Part shown: positions 8,066 to 14,875 of the stretch, one piece after another
Numbering within the stretch: the first letter of the stretch is position 1
Layout: the number at the start of each line of letters is the position of its first letter
NCBI GenBank assembly: GCA_002718155.1
Contig: PBDS01000013.1
Span: 1-34,106 of the forward strand
Direction of reading: 5' to 3'
DNA: 34,106 nucleotides
Source: Pseudomonadota bacterium
GTDB taxonomy: Bacteria > Pseudomonadota > Gammaproteobacteria > Arenicellales > UBA868
Translations under genes and position numbers: made by a program
Notes under the pieces: model-generated
What the model was told of the DNA's origin: nothing
The model's input: only the letters and a program-made list of their open reading frames with translations
Databases searched by the model: none

Positions 8066-9364
8066 TCAGGGAATTACCAAGCTGATGATTTCCGCCGCCG
8101 CCGCCTCAATTGGAGCCAGTGCTTGGTCTACCTCTGCGGCGGAGAAACCCAGGTCCATCATTATTTCCGACGTATGCTCGCCGAGGTATGGCGGTGGGCG
8201 TCTCGCGCCTAAACCAGGCGTCTCACTCAACTGGACGACATTACTAACGACCTGTGTTGTGCCATAGTTCGGGACCGTGACCTCGGCAAGATAGTTGTTT
8301 GCGTCCGCTTGAGGGTCAACCAGGACCTCCTGATAGCTCTGCACTCGTTCATAAATAATCTCTGGTTGGTCACCAAGAAAGACTTCCCACTCGGCTGTTG
8401 TATGCGACGCAAAGGCTTCTCGAAGTTCAGCTCGAACTTCGGTGACCCCGTCGCCATCACCAAGAATTCCGATTCGTTTCGCCGCTGTGTTCCATCTGGT
8501 GTCGAGAGCTAGCTCAGGTTTCCCGCCATAAACGAGAAATTCGTCCCATGACTCATTTGACATTGCAACCGCCAAGAGAAACGAACCACCATCGGATGTT
8601 TGGTAGACCCCATAGGGGCTAGCGATACTGGGGTTGTATTGACCATCGCGTGTCAAAGAGACTCCAGTCATCGCTGTGTGAGTCAACTCCCAAGATTGCA
8701 ACCACATCATGGTTCCCAGAGCTGAAGTATTTACCTCCTGCCCTCGTCCGGTTTGTTCGCGGGCGAATAACGCGGTCATGATTCCTAAGCTGAGTTGCAT
8801 AGCGCCCGAATGGTCGGCGATTGCTGCGCCAGGTGGCATCGGAGGTCCATCAACGGGACCCGATACTGCTGCTAATCCGCCACGCGCTTGCGCCGCACCG
8901 TCCAGCATTGCTTTCTCGGCGTCTTTCCCTTTTGTCCCAAACCCGGAAACTCGTCCATAGATAAGGCGCTCATTTATTCTCCGCATGTGGTCATAACTCA
9001 AACTCATTCGATCCAGAGCTTCAGCCCGATAATTTGTTACAAACACATCGGATTTTTTTATTAATTCGTTAAGAACTCTTTTTCCGAGATCTGTATGGGC
9101 ATCTAGGGCTATTGATTTTTTCCCACGGTTCATAGCCACTTGCTGGCTACCCATTACTTCCATTCCATAGTCAAAACCTGGTCCCCGCGCGTACCGGTTT
9201 AACTCTCCGCCTGGAGGCTCAACCTTTATTACCTCCGCTCCCATATCACTTAGAAATGCTCCAACATGGGGGCCCTGAACGGCGACAGTCATGTCTAAAA
9301 CTTTCAGTCCAGTGAGCGGACCATCAGACAAATCTTTTGAAACCACTGTTTCGTTCCCCCTCAT
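8066..9364 (-). CDS. CaiB/BaiF family (class III) CoA transferase
   Basis: The 432-residue protein starts the fold with LKVLDMTVAVQGPHVG and FLSDMGAEVIKVEPPGGE. It carries the family's catalytic Asp at D184 (AIADHSGAM), where acyl-CoA and aspartyl-CoA intermediates form. Family members move CoA between carboxylic acids (carnitine, formate/oxalate, bile acids, 2-methylacyl). The base composition is more AT-rich than hyuAB. It lies between tRNA remnants 1 and 2 and is probably cassette cargo together with the hydrolase. A weak DosR-like box lies 67-80 bp upstream of its start. Confidence 0.88.
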   Translation of the reverse strand: MRGNETVVSKDLSDGPLTGLKVLDMTVAVQGPHVGAFLSDMGAEVIKVEPPGGELNRYARGPGFDYGMEVMGSQQVAMNRGKKSIALDAHTDLGKRVLNELIKKSDVFVTNYRAEALDRMSLSYDHMRRINERLIYGRVSGFGTKGKDAEKAMLDGAAQARGGLAAVSGPVDGPPMPPGAAIADHSGAMQLSLGIMTALFAREQTGRGQEVNTSALGTMMWLQSWELTHTAMTGVSLTRDGQYNPSIASPYGVYQTSDGGSFLLAVAMSNESWDEFLVYGGKPELALDTRWNTAAKRIGILGDGDGVTEVRAELREAFASHTTAEWEVFLGDQPEIIYERVQSYQEVLVDPQADANNYLAEVTVPNYGTTQVVSNVVQLSETPGLGARRPPPYLGEHTSEIMMDLGFSAAEVDQALAPIEAAAAEIISLVIP

Positions 9365-9430
9365 CTGCGCGCCTTAAAACTGAGGCACCCCTGCCTAACT
9401 ATTAATCATCACCCAAGTTGGCAGTCAAAT

Positions 9431-9444
9431 GGGACCAAACGACC
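9431..9444 (+). promoter_or_regulatory. Weak DosR-like box
   Basis: GGGACCAAACGACC differs at two positions from the box at 12431-12444 (GGGACCAAATGCCC). It lies upstream of the CoA transferase start at 9364. It is weaker than the other boxes. Confidence 0.3.
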
Positions 9445-9511
9445 GAGCCACCCCCAAGCTCTTTATTTCTTACCCCAATGTGTTTGTGGGGTGCGCCGAT
9501 CTGCGGTGGGA

Positions 9512-9562
9512 TGCACGACACGCAAGAGGTGACAGGTTCAACTCCTGTATCGCCCACCACAT
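9512..9562 (+). repeat. tRNA-Val 3'-half remnant 2
   Basis: About 50 bp match the tRNA-Val gene from the anticodon arm through the CCA, with two mismatches (TGCAC for TGCAT; GGTGAC for GGTCAC). The 5' half is absent, so this is a 3' duplication and not a functional tRNA. This is the expected product of site-specific integration at a tRNA 3' end. Confidence 0.85.
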
Positions 9563-9569
9563 CTGACCT

Positions 9570-9622
9570 GTGGGTCTGTATCTATACATGTGGACGCGGT
9601 ACTACGGGCACCCCCACAAGGC
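9570..9622 (+). repeat. 53-bp repeat, copy 2
   Basis: This pairs with 6628-6680. It keeps the inverted repeat TGTAT-CT-ATACA and a GGGCACCCCCACA block. It sits directly after tRNA remnant 2. A 13-bp piece (GGTCTGTATCTAT) also occurs at 8054-8066. Confidence 0.7.
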
Positions 9623-9704
9623 GAAAGATTTTGTAGAGTGCGTCGATTGAGTGACAGCAGAGTGGTTGCTCGTAGCTTGGGACCAAGATTTTTAGGGGAT
9701 TGAT

Positions 9705-10709
9705 ATGGCAAGACTTGGGTTTTGGCCGCCCGTCTATGGCAACTGGATTATCTCTACAGAGCAGGGTACGCGTGACGCTTCTTTTGCCTACACGAAAGAG
9801 GCAACCCTGCTGGCAGAGCGACTGGGCTTTGACACGATGCTTATCGCTGAACACTTCATGAATCCTGTTAGCCCAGACCTCAGTCAGCTAGATGCCTGGA
9901 CAACAGCAAGCGCTCTGGCTGCGCTAACAGAAAATATCGAAATCATTACTGCTGTTAAACCAGGGTTTCGAGCTCCAGGGGTCATCGCGAAAATGGCCAG
10001 TCAAATTGACCACATAAGCAACGGCCGCATGGCCATCAACTTGGTTTCTGCGTGGTGGTTGACGGAGTTTGAAATGCTGGGTGCCCCCGTATTAGCCCAC
10101 GATGACCGCTACGCACGATCCGAAGAATTCCTCGAGGTGATCGTGGGAAGTTGGACTGAGCAAGAATTCAGCTTCTCTGGCGAATACTACGAAGTGAAAG
10201 AAGCGACTCTTTCTCCCAAGCCGCTGCAGCAACCACATCCCCATATCTATATCGGGGGTGAATCGGAGCAGGGACGGACCTTGGGGGCCAAGATGGCCGA
10301 CACCTTCCTCATCAATGGCCGTCCACCCGAAGAAATTGACGAGATCGTCGGTCATGTTCGACGGCTAGCGCACAGTTACGGTCGCGAGCCCCGGTTCGGT
10401 ATGTCGGCATTCGTAATCTGCCGAGACACAGAAGATGAGGCCAAGCAGGAGTTCCAGCGCTTGCTAGAACTCCGCAAACTTGAACTTAAGGGCTACGACA
10501 CTGAAGTCGTAATGCTGAGGTCTGTGTCACCTGGCGGAGCGCTCGGGACAAACGGGGGCACCGCGGCAGGACTCGTGGGGACCCCAGAGCAGATTGCTGA
10601 GCGAATGGGACGTTTTGAGGATCTTGGGATCAAGACGTTTCTCTTCCAGTTTCACCCAGTAATCGAGGAGATGGAACGCTTCGGCGAGCAAGTCATGCCG
10701 TTGCTTTAG
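9705..10709 (+). CDS. LLM-class flavin-dependent monooxygenase (SsuD-like)
   Basis: The 334-residue protein has a luciferase-like TIM barrel. It shows WPPVYGNW at the N-terminus, AERLGFDTMLIAEHF, the strand NGRMAINLVSAWW and the typical PHIYIGGESEQGR block near residue 184. It most resembles the alkanesulfonate/dimethylsulfone monooxygenase branch (reduced flavin plus O2, C-S or C-N bond cleavage); the substrate is unproven. No flavin reductase gene is adjacent. GGGGA precedes the ATG. It is the first gene of the third cassette, followed within 60 bp by the MDMPI-like gene. Confidence 0.85.
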   Translation: MARLGFWPPVYGNWIISTEQGTRDASFAYTKEATLLAERLGFDTMLIAEHFMNPVSPDLSQLDAWTTASALAALTENIEIITAVKPGFRAPGVIAKMASQIDHISNGRMAINLVSAWWLTEFEMLGAPVLAHDDRYARSEEFLEVIVGSWTEQEFSFSGEYYEVKEATLSPKPLQQPHPHIYIGGESEQGRTLGAKMADTFLINGRPPEEIDEIVGHVRRLAHSYGREPRFGMSAFVICRDTEDEAKQEFQRLLELRKLELKGYDTEVVMLRSVSPGGALGTNGGTAAGLVGTPEQIAERMGRFEDLGIKTFLFQFHPVIEEMERFGEQVMPLL

Positions 10710-10767
10710 GACGTCCGGTACAGAGATAGGGGCGTTACCGGTCTGCTCCTGTGATTACGATCTTTTC

Positions 10768-11430
10768 ATGAGTGAGAACCCAAGCCCGCCCGAGCGACTC
10801 CTGTTTGATCGAGCGCTCGCCAAGTTTGATGCGGTGGTTCAGCAAGTGCCGAGTGATGCATGGGCGAACCAATCCCCGTGCGAGGCGTGGAATGCGGCAA
10901 ACATCGTTGGCCATGTCGCGGCAACCACCCAGTTGCCTGTGCTCTTGGGTCGAAGAATCCCTCTGGGAGTTCCAGAAGGGCCCGATGCCTCGGAGGTTCC
11001 GACAAGAGGTAACGACGACTTGTTTATCAGCAAGACAATGCTGGCGATGATTCGAGGTCTCCCAGAAGAGGCCGTGACCGATCCCTTGGGCGTTTGGAAT
11101 CGTTGTTATACAGAAATGGACGAAGTTTTGTCTGGCGATGTCTGGGGCCAGTCACCCATTGGCACCCAGCGCGGCACTATGACACTCGAAGAGTGGTTGG
11201 AACCCGCCTTTTACGATTCCACGGTGCACACCTGGGATCTGTCTCAAGCAACTGGTGTGCCTCACAACCTGGACGACGAGCTCTGCAAGGCCGCATTAGC
11301 CACCCTTAGGAGCATTGAAGAGTCAGCGAATATGAGATCCAGCAATGTGTTTGGGGCGGCGCTCGATGCTCAAACCGAAGACTCGCTCAGTCAACTGATT
11401 GCCTATACCGGACGCATCCCTATTCGCTGA
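10768..11430 (+). CDS. DinB/MDMPI-like protein, TIGR03086-type
   Basis: The 220-residue protein has the N-terminal four-helix pattern of the mycothiol-dependent maleylpyruvate isomerase / DinB_2 superfamily. The metal-site region contains WNAANIVGHVAATTQ, and the typical C-terminal STVHTWDLSQATG appears near residue 150. Members bind a divalent metal and are thought to use mycothiol in thiol-transfer or isomerisation. It follows the LLM monooxygenase on the same strand and probably shares its transcript. It ends just before tRNA remnant 3. The exact reaction is unknown. Confidence 0.8.
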   Translation: MSENPSPPERLLFDRALAKFDAVVQQVPSDAWANQSPCEAWNAANIVGHVAATTQLPVLLGRRIPLGVPEGPDASEVPTRGNDDLFISKTMLAMIRGLPEEAVTDPLGVWNRCYTEMDEVLSGDVWGQSPIGTQRGTMTLEEWLEPAFYDSTVHTWDLSQATGVPHNLDDELCKAALATLRSIEESANMRSSNVFGAALDAQTEDSLSQLIAYTGRIPIR

Positions 11431-11439
11431 CGAGCATTC

Positions 11440-11484
11440 ACATGACAGGCCAGAGGCGACGGGTTCAACTCCTGCATCGCCCAC
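11440..11484 (+). repeat. tRNA-Val 3'-half remnant 3 (most decayed)
   Basis: CATGACA, CAGAGG and GGTTCAACTCCTGCATCGCCCACA align with the anticodon arm, variable loop, T-arm and acceptor of tRNA-Val with several mismatches. The T-stem changes are not compensatory, so it is a decayed remnant. Confidence 0.7.
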
Positions 11485-11519
11485 ACCGACAGAGACGAAT
11501 GGATCTTCCGAACCTTGGC

Positions 11520-12158
11520 TTAGTAGAAGAAGTCGGTGTCGAAGTCTTCGCTGGGACGAGCCGCCCGAATCTGGTCGCCGGTGAGCGTCCCTTGTTTCAG
11601 GGCTAGCTCGGCGACTAATTCGACCCAATCCCAGTGCTCAGTCAAAATGGCTTCAACTTCGTCGTCCCATAACTCACGGACACGATGAATAATCTGCGAC
11701 CAATCTTCCTCCTCGACGCCCATCTGCGGATCACGAAGCATCACGGGGCACAGAGCCTCGTCGTAGTCGGGACCCTCGTAGCCATAGACGTTGAGAAGTT
11801 TCTGGCTGATGTTCTCAATGTCTGCCGCCGCTCCATCCCAGTTGAACGCTCCAGTGATTCGCTGCTCAGCTAAAGGACCACCCAGGGAAGACTTGGTGTT
11901 GGCATCGACCCAATCTCTAATCGCAGGCCACTCGTCATCGCCGTGGCGGTACATCTGAACCTCCATCTGTTCATAGAAGATTCCAGAGATGTCGGGGTGG
12001 GTGATATGGCCGAATGAGCCCTCTTCCTTGTCGGGGTCAATGGTCAAGCTGGTGCATTCAACGCCGGCGACCTCACCTACAACAGCGTGACCTGCTTCGT
12101 GGAAGGCGACTACTCGGAGTGGAGGCATGGACATGGCAGCGATGGTATTGCGTGTCAT
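11520..12158 (-). CDS. Stand-alone FtsH-type (M41-like) zinc metalloprotease domain
   Basis: The 212-residue protein has HEAGH at about residues 20-24 (zinc ligands and catalytic Glu). It also has GGPLAEQ and a later DGAAADIENISQ block that matches the FtsH region carrying the third, acidic zinc ligand. There is no AAA+ ATPase domain, no membrane segment and no signal peptide. It is therefore a protease domain without its unfoldase; similar short M41-like proteins occur in actinobacteria with no known role. No ribosome binding site precedes the ATG at 12158. Instead there is a C10 tract, and a short upstream frame ends in an ATGA overlap with it. Confidence 0.72.
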   Translation of the reverse strand: MTRNTIAAMSMPPLRVVAFHEAGHAVVGEVAGVECTSLTIDPDKEEGSFGHITHPDISGIFYEQMEVQMYRHGDDEWPAIRDWVDANTKSSLGGPLAEQRITGAFNWDGAAADIENISQKLLNVYGYEGPDYDEALCPVMLRDPQMGVEEEDWSQIIHRVRELWDDEVEAILTEHWDWVELVAELALKQGTLTGDQIRAARPSEDFDTDFFY

Positions 12159-12238
12159 AGCGGGGGGGGGGAGTTCATAGAGAGCGGATGTGGCTCGCCC
12201 AGGATGGTGGCAAAGTTACCTTCGTCACTCTGATTCAC
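12155..12238 (-). CDS. Possible 27-codon leader ORF coupled to the M41-like gene
   Basis: The frame runs from GTG at 12238, preceded by GAGAGCGG, to a TGA at 12155-12157 that overlaps the protease ATG (ATGA). The translation ends in LSMNSPPPL, with the prolines encoded by the C10 tract. One extra C would fuse the frame to the protease. It lies almost wholly inside the 21-bp inverted-repeat element. It may be a real coupling peptide, the broken true 5' end of the gene, or chance. Confidence 0.3.
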   Translation of the reverse strand: MNQSDEGNFATILGEPHPLSMNSPPPL

Positions 12239-12259
12239 CCGCTCTCTATGAACTCCCCC
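12167..12259. repeat. Perfect 21-bp inverted repeat flanking 51 bp (possible MITE or hairpin)
   Basis: The left arm 12167-12187 and right arm 12239-12259 are exact reverse complements (GGGGGAGTTCATAGAGAGCG plus one more G). The loop is 12188-12238. It abuts a run of ten Gs (12162-12171). No clear target-site duplication was seen. A 21-bp perfect stem is far too long for chance. It could be a miniature transposable element or a strong mRNA structure before the protease gene. Confidence 0.85.
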
Positions 12260-12289
12260 TATTCAAGTCTTGGCTTGGTGTGTCTAGTA

Positions 12290-12303
12290 GGGCACAAGGT
12301 CCT
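12290..12303 (-). promoter_or_regulatory. DosR-like box upstream of M41-like gene
   Basis: On the minus strand it reads AGGACCTTGTGCCC. It differs at one position from the box at 27143-27156, and flanking bases match too (TA after CCC). It lies ~132-145 bp before the protease start, beyond the inverted repeat. Confidence 0.5.
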
Positions 12304-12430
12304 GATTGAGATGTCCCTGGGCGTATCAGCTCGGTGTCGCAGCGCTTTCCCATAGGTCGCCCGTTCAGCTACGAACAGCAAGAGACCTACACATCGAAAC
12401 GTCGAACCCAGCTACCTAATGGCACGGAAA

Positions 12431-12444
12431 GGGACCAAATGCCC
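12431..12444 (+). promoter_or_regulatory. DosR-like box upstream of diiron operon
   Basis: GGGACCAAATGCCC lies 75-88 bp before the ATG at 12519. It fits the shared pattern RGGACCWWNNGYCC seen at six other places in the window. Confidence 0.6.
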
Positions 12445-12518
12445 TAGCGCTTAGGGACAAATTTGGAGTCGCGTGGACGGTATAGCGATTTCGAAAGATT
12501 TCACAACCGAGGAGAGAC

Positions 12519-13664
12519 ATGGCCATCACGAGTGATGAGGACCTTCGAAGCCTTGAACTCCCTTCAGAAACACCTATGGGTCAGCCGCTCGACTGGGCGT
12601 GGTTGCGTGGAGCTCGCTCCGAATGGGGAATGAAACCTGTACCAGGACCGCGTGGGCTGACGATGATGGACATCGCTACCGGAAGTTATGGCGAGATAGA
12701 GGAAGAGCCACAATTTCGGTCTATGGCTCCAAGGGGCTCAGATATTGACGAAAACACCCCAGACATGGGGTACATCCTTAATCACAAGTCTCAGGTCTGG
12801 GCGGATAATGTGATTGAGCTATATGAAGAGGCTGTAGCCCGCCAGTGGTCGTCTACCAGGGATATTCCTTGGGGTGACCTTAGAGAACTTCCTTCCGATA
12901 TCGAACACGCAATGTGTCAGTTATGCACGGTACTCACTGAAATAGAAATGATTGCCACGGACCTGCCGGCGAAGTGGATGTGGCGAATGAATCACCACTT
13001 CTTAGAAGCAAAGATGTTTCTTTCGACTCAGATCATGGACGAAGCTCGTCACAGTGACGTATTCAGAAAACGGGCTTTGGCCAACGGCGGTGGCCTGCTG
13101 GTGTCGCGCGCTGGGTCGGAAAGCTTGCTACGTACCATTCTCGAAGCCAAGACCTACACCCAGGCCTCAGCGCTTCTCCATCTTCTGGGCGAGGGATTTA
13201 TCCTCGACATCTTCCGTCAGGGGGAGCTAATCGCTCCAACGCCGGTGGAAAAAAAGATCTTTCGCTTATCGATGCAAGACGAAGCTCGTCACGTCGCATA
13301 CGGGACGATGCACATCCGACAGGCCATCGCGGGCGATCCTGACGTTGAAGCGGAAATTCACGAGGCTCTCGACCATGGCGAAAAAGTATTTGCCGAATTT
13401 GGTACCCAACCCGACCTGTCTTCGGCCTTGGCAGTCTTGCTTGCTGGAGGGGTTGAGCATATCGAAGAGCGGGGTTTCCCGATGCAGTCAACGATGGCCA
13501 CCAAGATCTTCACTTCTTATCTAGCTAGATGTGAGCGCGCCGGTCTGAACCGGATCGATCGCACATCGTTGCCGCTCGATTTACTAGGGATTGACCGTGA
13601 CCAGTTCACACGCGAAGGGGTCAGACCGACGAAAGAAAGGGGTGAAGATGGCTTACGTCACTGA
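12519..13664 (+). CDS. Ferritin-like diiron protein (candidate oxygenase/oxidase)
   Basis: The 381-residue protein carries a ferritin/ribonucleotide-reductase-R2-like four-helix diiron site. It has acidic residues on the first helix around E141/E143, DEARH at 174-178 (E175, H178), Glu in GEGF (E225), and a second DEARH at 254-258 (E255, H258). The two EARH motifs are nearly identical. Such sites activate O2 for hydroxylation, desaturation or N-oxygenation. The family is not one I can name. GAGGAGAG precedes the ATG. It heads an operon of four overlapping genes that includes a ferredoxin, which points to an electron-fed monooxygenase rather than iron storage. DosR-like boxes lie upstream. Confidence 0.8.
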   Translation: MAITSDEDLRSLELPSETPMGQPLDWAWLRGARSEWGMKPVPGPRGLTMMDIATGSYGEIEEEPQFRSMAPRGSDIDENTPDMGYILNHKSQVWADNVIELYEEAVARQWSSTRDIPWGDLRELPSDIEHAMCQLCTVLTEIEMIATDLPAKWMWRMNHHFLEAKMFLSTQIMDEARHSDVFRKRALANGGGLLVSRAGSESLLRTILEAKTYTQASALLHLLGEGFILDIFRQGELIAPTPVEKKIFRLSMQDEARHVAYGTMHIRQAIAGDPDVEAEIHEALDHGEKVFAEFGTQPDLSSALAVLLAGGVEHIEERGFPMQSTMATKIFTSYLARCERAGLNRIDRTSLPLDLLGIDRDQFTREGVRPTKERGEDGLRH

Positions 13665-14085
13665 ACTCCGTTATTACCAAGAACTGGCAGCTCTCATGAA
13701 CGCCCACCCTGAGGATTATGAAGTCCTCGGTGAAGTCGACTTGAACTTAGGTCTGGTGATGACCGGTCAAGCCGCCGATCTCAGGGTGAAGCTGCAGTTT
13801 GAAGGTTTGGGGTGTACCGAGGTGTCCGCGCTCGAGGAGGGCGGAGAACACTCCTGTGACTGTTGGCTTGAGGGAGATCTTGAAGCCTGGGGAGAAATGT
13901 TCGATGACATCCTTGTGAACGGGATGGCCACGGGCCGGAAGACAGTGAACAGCCTCACATTGCTGGGAGACCGAATTGACATCCGAGCAAATGATCCCCT
14001 AGGGAAAGACCTCTTTTTTCGCTTTAATCAAACCGTTCAGCAGTTCCTAGACGGTGCCGCCGAGCTGGAACAATCAGTCGTATGA
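13648..14085 (+). CDS. SCP2-like small protein
   Basis: The frame extends upstream to 13591, but GAAAGGGGTGAAG directly precedes the ATG at 13648, which I take as the start (145 residues, overlapping the diiron gene by 17 nt). The C-terminal half (LEAWGEMFDDILVNG, then LLGDRIDIRAND and FFRFNQTVQQFLDG) resembles a sterol-carrier-protein-2/lipid-binding domain. In some catabolic proteins this domain binds hydrophobic ligands or acyl-CoAs. In this operon it may present the substrate to the diiron enzyme; that role is inferred from context only. Confidence 0.6.
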   Translation: MAYVTELRYYQELAALMNAHPEDYEVLGEVDLNLGLVMTGQAADLRVKLQFEGLGCTEVSALEEGGEHSCDCWLEGDLEAWGEMFDDILVNGMATGRKTVNSLTLLGDRIDIRANDPLGKDLFFRFNQTVQQFLDGAAELEQSVV

Positions 14086-14309
14086 AAGGTCGGAATATGG
14101 AAGCTATGCCTTGCCCCCATTGCGACACACCCCTCGACAAGGTGCTTGATCTCCCCTACGGCTACTGGCAGTGGGACGGCGAACGCTATGTCTTGGCAAC
14201 AACTGCTGAGACTGTCGACGTAGCGCCCTGGGTATGCATCAACTGTCTGACTTCGCTACGTAAGTTCCACCCTCAAGACATCACAACCGCGACCTTGAAC
14301 ACCGAGTGA
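14082..14309 (+). CDS. Small zinc-ribbon protein
   Basis: The 75-residue protein has two cysteine pairs, CPHC (C11, C14) and CINC (C52, C55), the spacing of a zinc ribbon or rubredoxin-like knuckle. The segment between is aromatic (PYGYWQWDGERY). The ATG lies in an ATGA overlap with the upstream gene, and its TGA overlaps the GTG of the ferredoxin gene. Internal ATGs at codons 6 and 9 are possible starts. It could be a structural or redox accessory subunit. No known family is recognised. Confidence 0.65.
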   Translation: MKGRNMEAMPCPHCDTPLDKVLDLPYGYWQWDGERYVLATTAETVDVAPWVCINCLTSLRKFHPQDITTATLNTE

Positions 14310-14749
14310 GCCATTTTGTACTTGCGGAAGAATGCATCGGTTGTGGCGCGTGCGAATTTGTTTGTCCTCGCAATGCTCTCCTTAAGACGGACAGTTTCCT
14401 TGGGCTATTCATTATCAACCCCTTCATATGTGATGACTGCGGCGACTGTGTGGAGAAATGTCCGGTGTGGGCCATTGAACCTGACCCAGAGTGGGCCGTT
14501 TGCTACGGCCCTGGCTGCCCGCTCAGTTCACGTCGCCTAAGGAAGTTCGAATGCAACGTTTGGCAGGCCCCATGCCACAAGTGTGGGTCACCTTTGTGGC
14601 GACAACCAGCGAGGAGTGAGGAATGGGTTTGTCCGGTGTGCGATATGGCGCTACGTGTCCGCTGTCCACGCGTCCATAAGCTCAGTGGGGTTGAGGAAAG
14701 CCATCCCGAGCTTGTTGAATCGTTGTGTCGGAACAATTCCCGAGGCTAG
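14306..14749 (+). CDS. 2[4Fe-4S] ferredoxin with C-terminal zinc-ribbon cysteines
   Basis: The 147-residue protein starts at GTG 14306 (GTGA overlap). Two classical clusters are visible: C10-x2-C13-x2-C16-x3-C20-P and C42-x2-C45-x2-C48-x3-C52-P. A cysteine-rich extension follows, with C66, C71, C83, CHKC (90-93), CPVC (109-112) and C120. The extension is unusual for a plain ferredoxin and looks like added zinc ribbons. It likely delivers electrons to the diiron protein encoded three genes upstream, since the four overlapping genes must be co-translated. The electron source (a reductase) is not in the window. Confidence 0.82.
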   Translation: MSHFVLAEECIGCGACEFVCPRNALLKTDSFLGLFIINPFICDDCGDCVEKCPVWAIEPDPEWAVCYGPGCPLSSRRLRKFECNVWQAPCHKCGSPLWRQPARSEEWVCPVCDMALRVRCPRVHKLSGVEESHPELVESLCRNNSRG

Positions 14750-14832
14750 TTAGCTGAGTCGCAGATGCCGTCACACTCGAAATGATTCAAGACGGTTTTG
14801 TCCACCAGGATTCGGCTTACCTCATCGAGGAT
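14746..14832 (-). pseudogene. Remnant of an acyl-CoA dehydrogenase C-terminus
   Basis: The minus strand reads DEVSRILVDKTVLNHFE before a stop that overlaps the ferredoxin stop codon. The acyl-CoA dehydrogenase at 25776-27026 ends in DEVHRILVAKTVLNHVE. The reading frame is closed by TGA just upstream (14833-14835), so only about 28 codons survive. This is a degraded gene end, not an expressed gene. Confidence 0.7.
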
Positions 14833-14875
14833 TCAGTCGTGAGTACCCAGGGTCCCCCGATGTAACTTTTCGCCG

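Larger units (their letters stand above)
9365..9704. other. Intergenic region with cassette-junction repeats
   Basis: The gap contains a weak DosR-like box (9431-9444), the longest tRNA-Val remnant (9512-9562) and copy 2 of the 53-bp repeat (9570-9622). The half-site GGGACCAA lies at 9679-9686, just before the LLM gene. I see no protein-coding gene. Confidence 0.6.
12260..12518. other. Divergent promoter region with DosR-like boxes
   Basis: Together with the inverted repeat this gap is ~360 bases between divergent genes. It carries DosR-like boxes at 12290-12303 and 12431-12444, and a half-site GGGACAAATTTGGAG from 12454. No gene is seen. Confidence 0.55.

Noticed and set aside
10718-10744. 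CCGGTA-N15-TACCGG as a terminator
   Set aside because: The stem is short with a large loop and no T-run; the next gene starts only 24 bp later, so the pair is probably co-transcribed.
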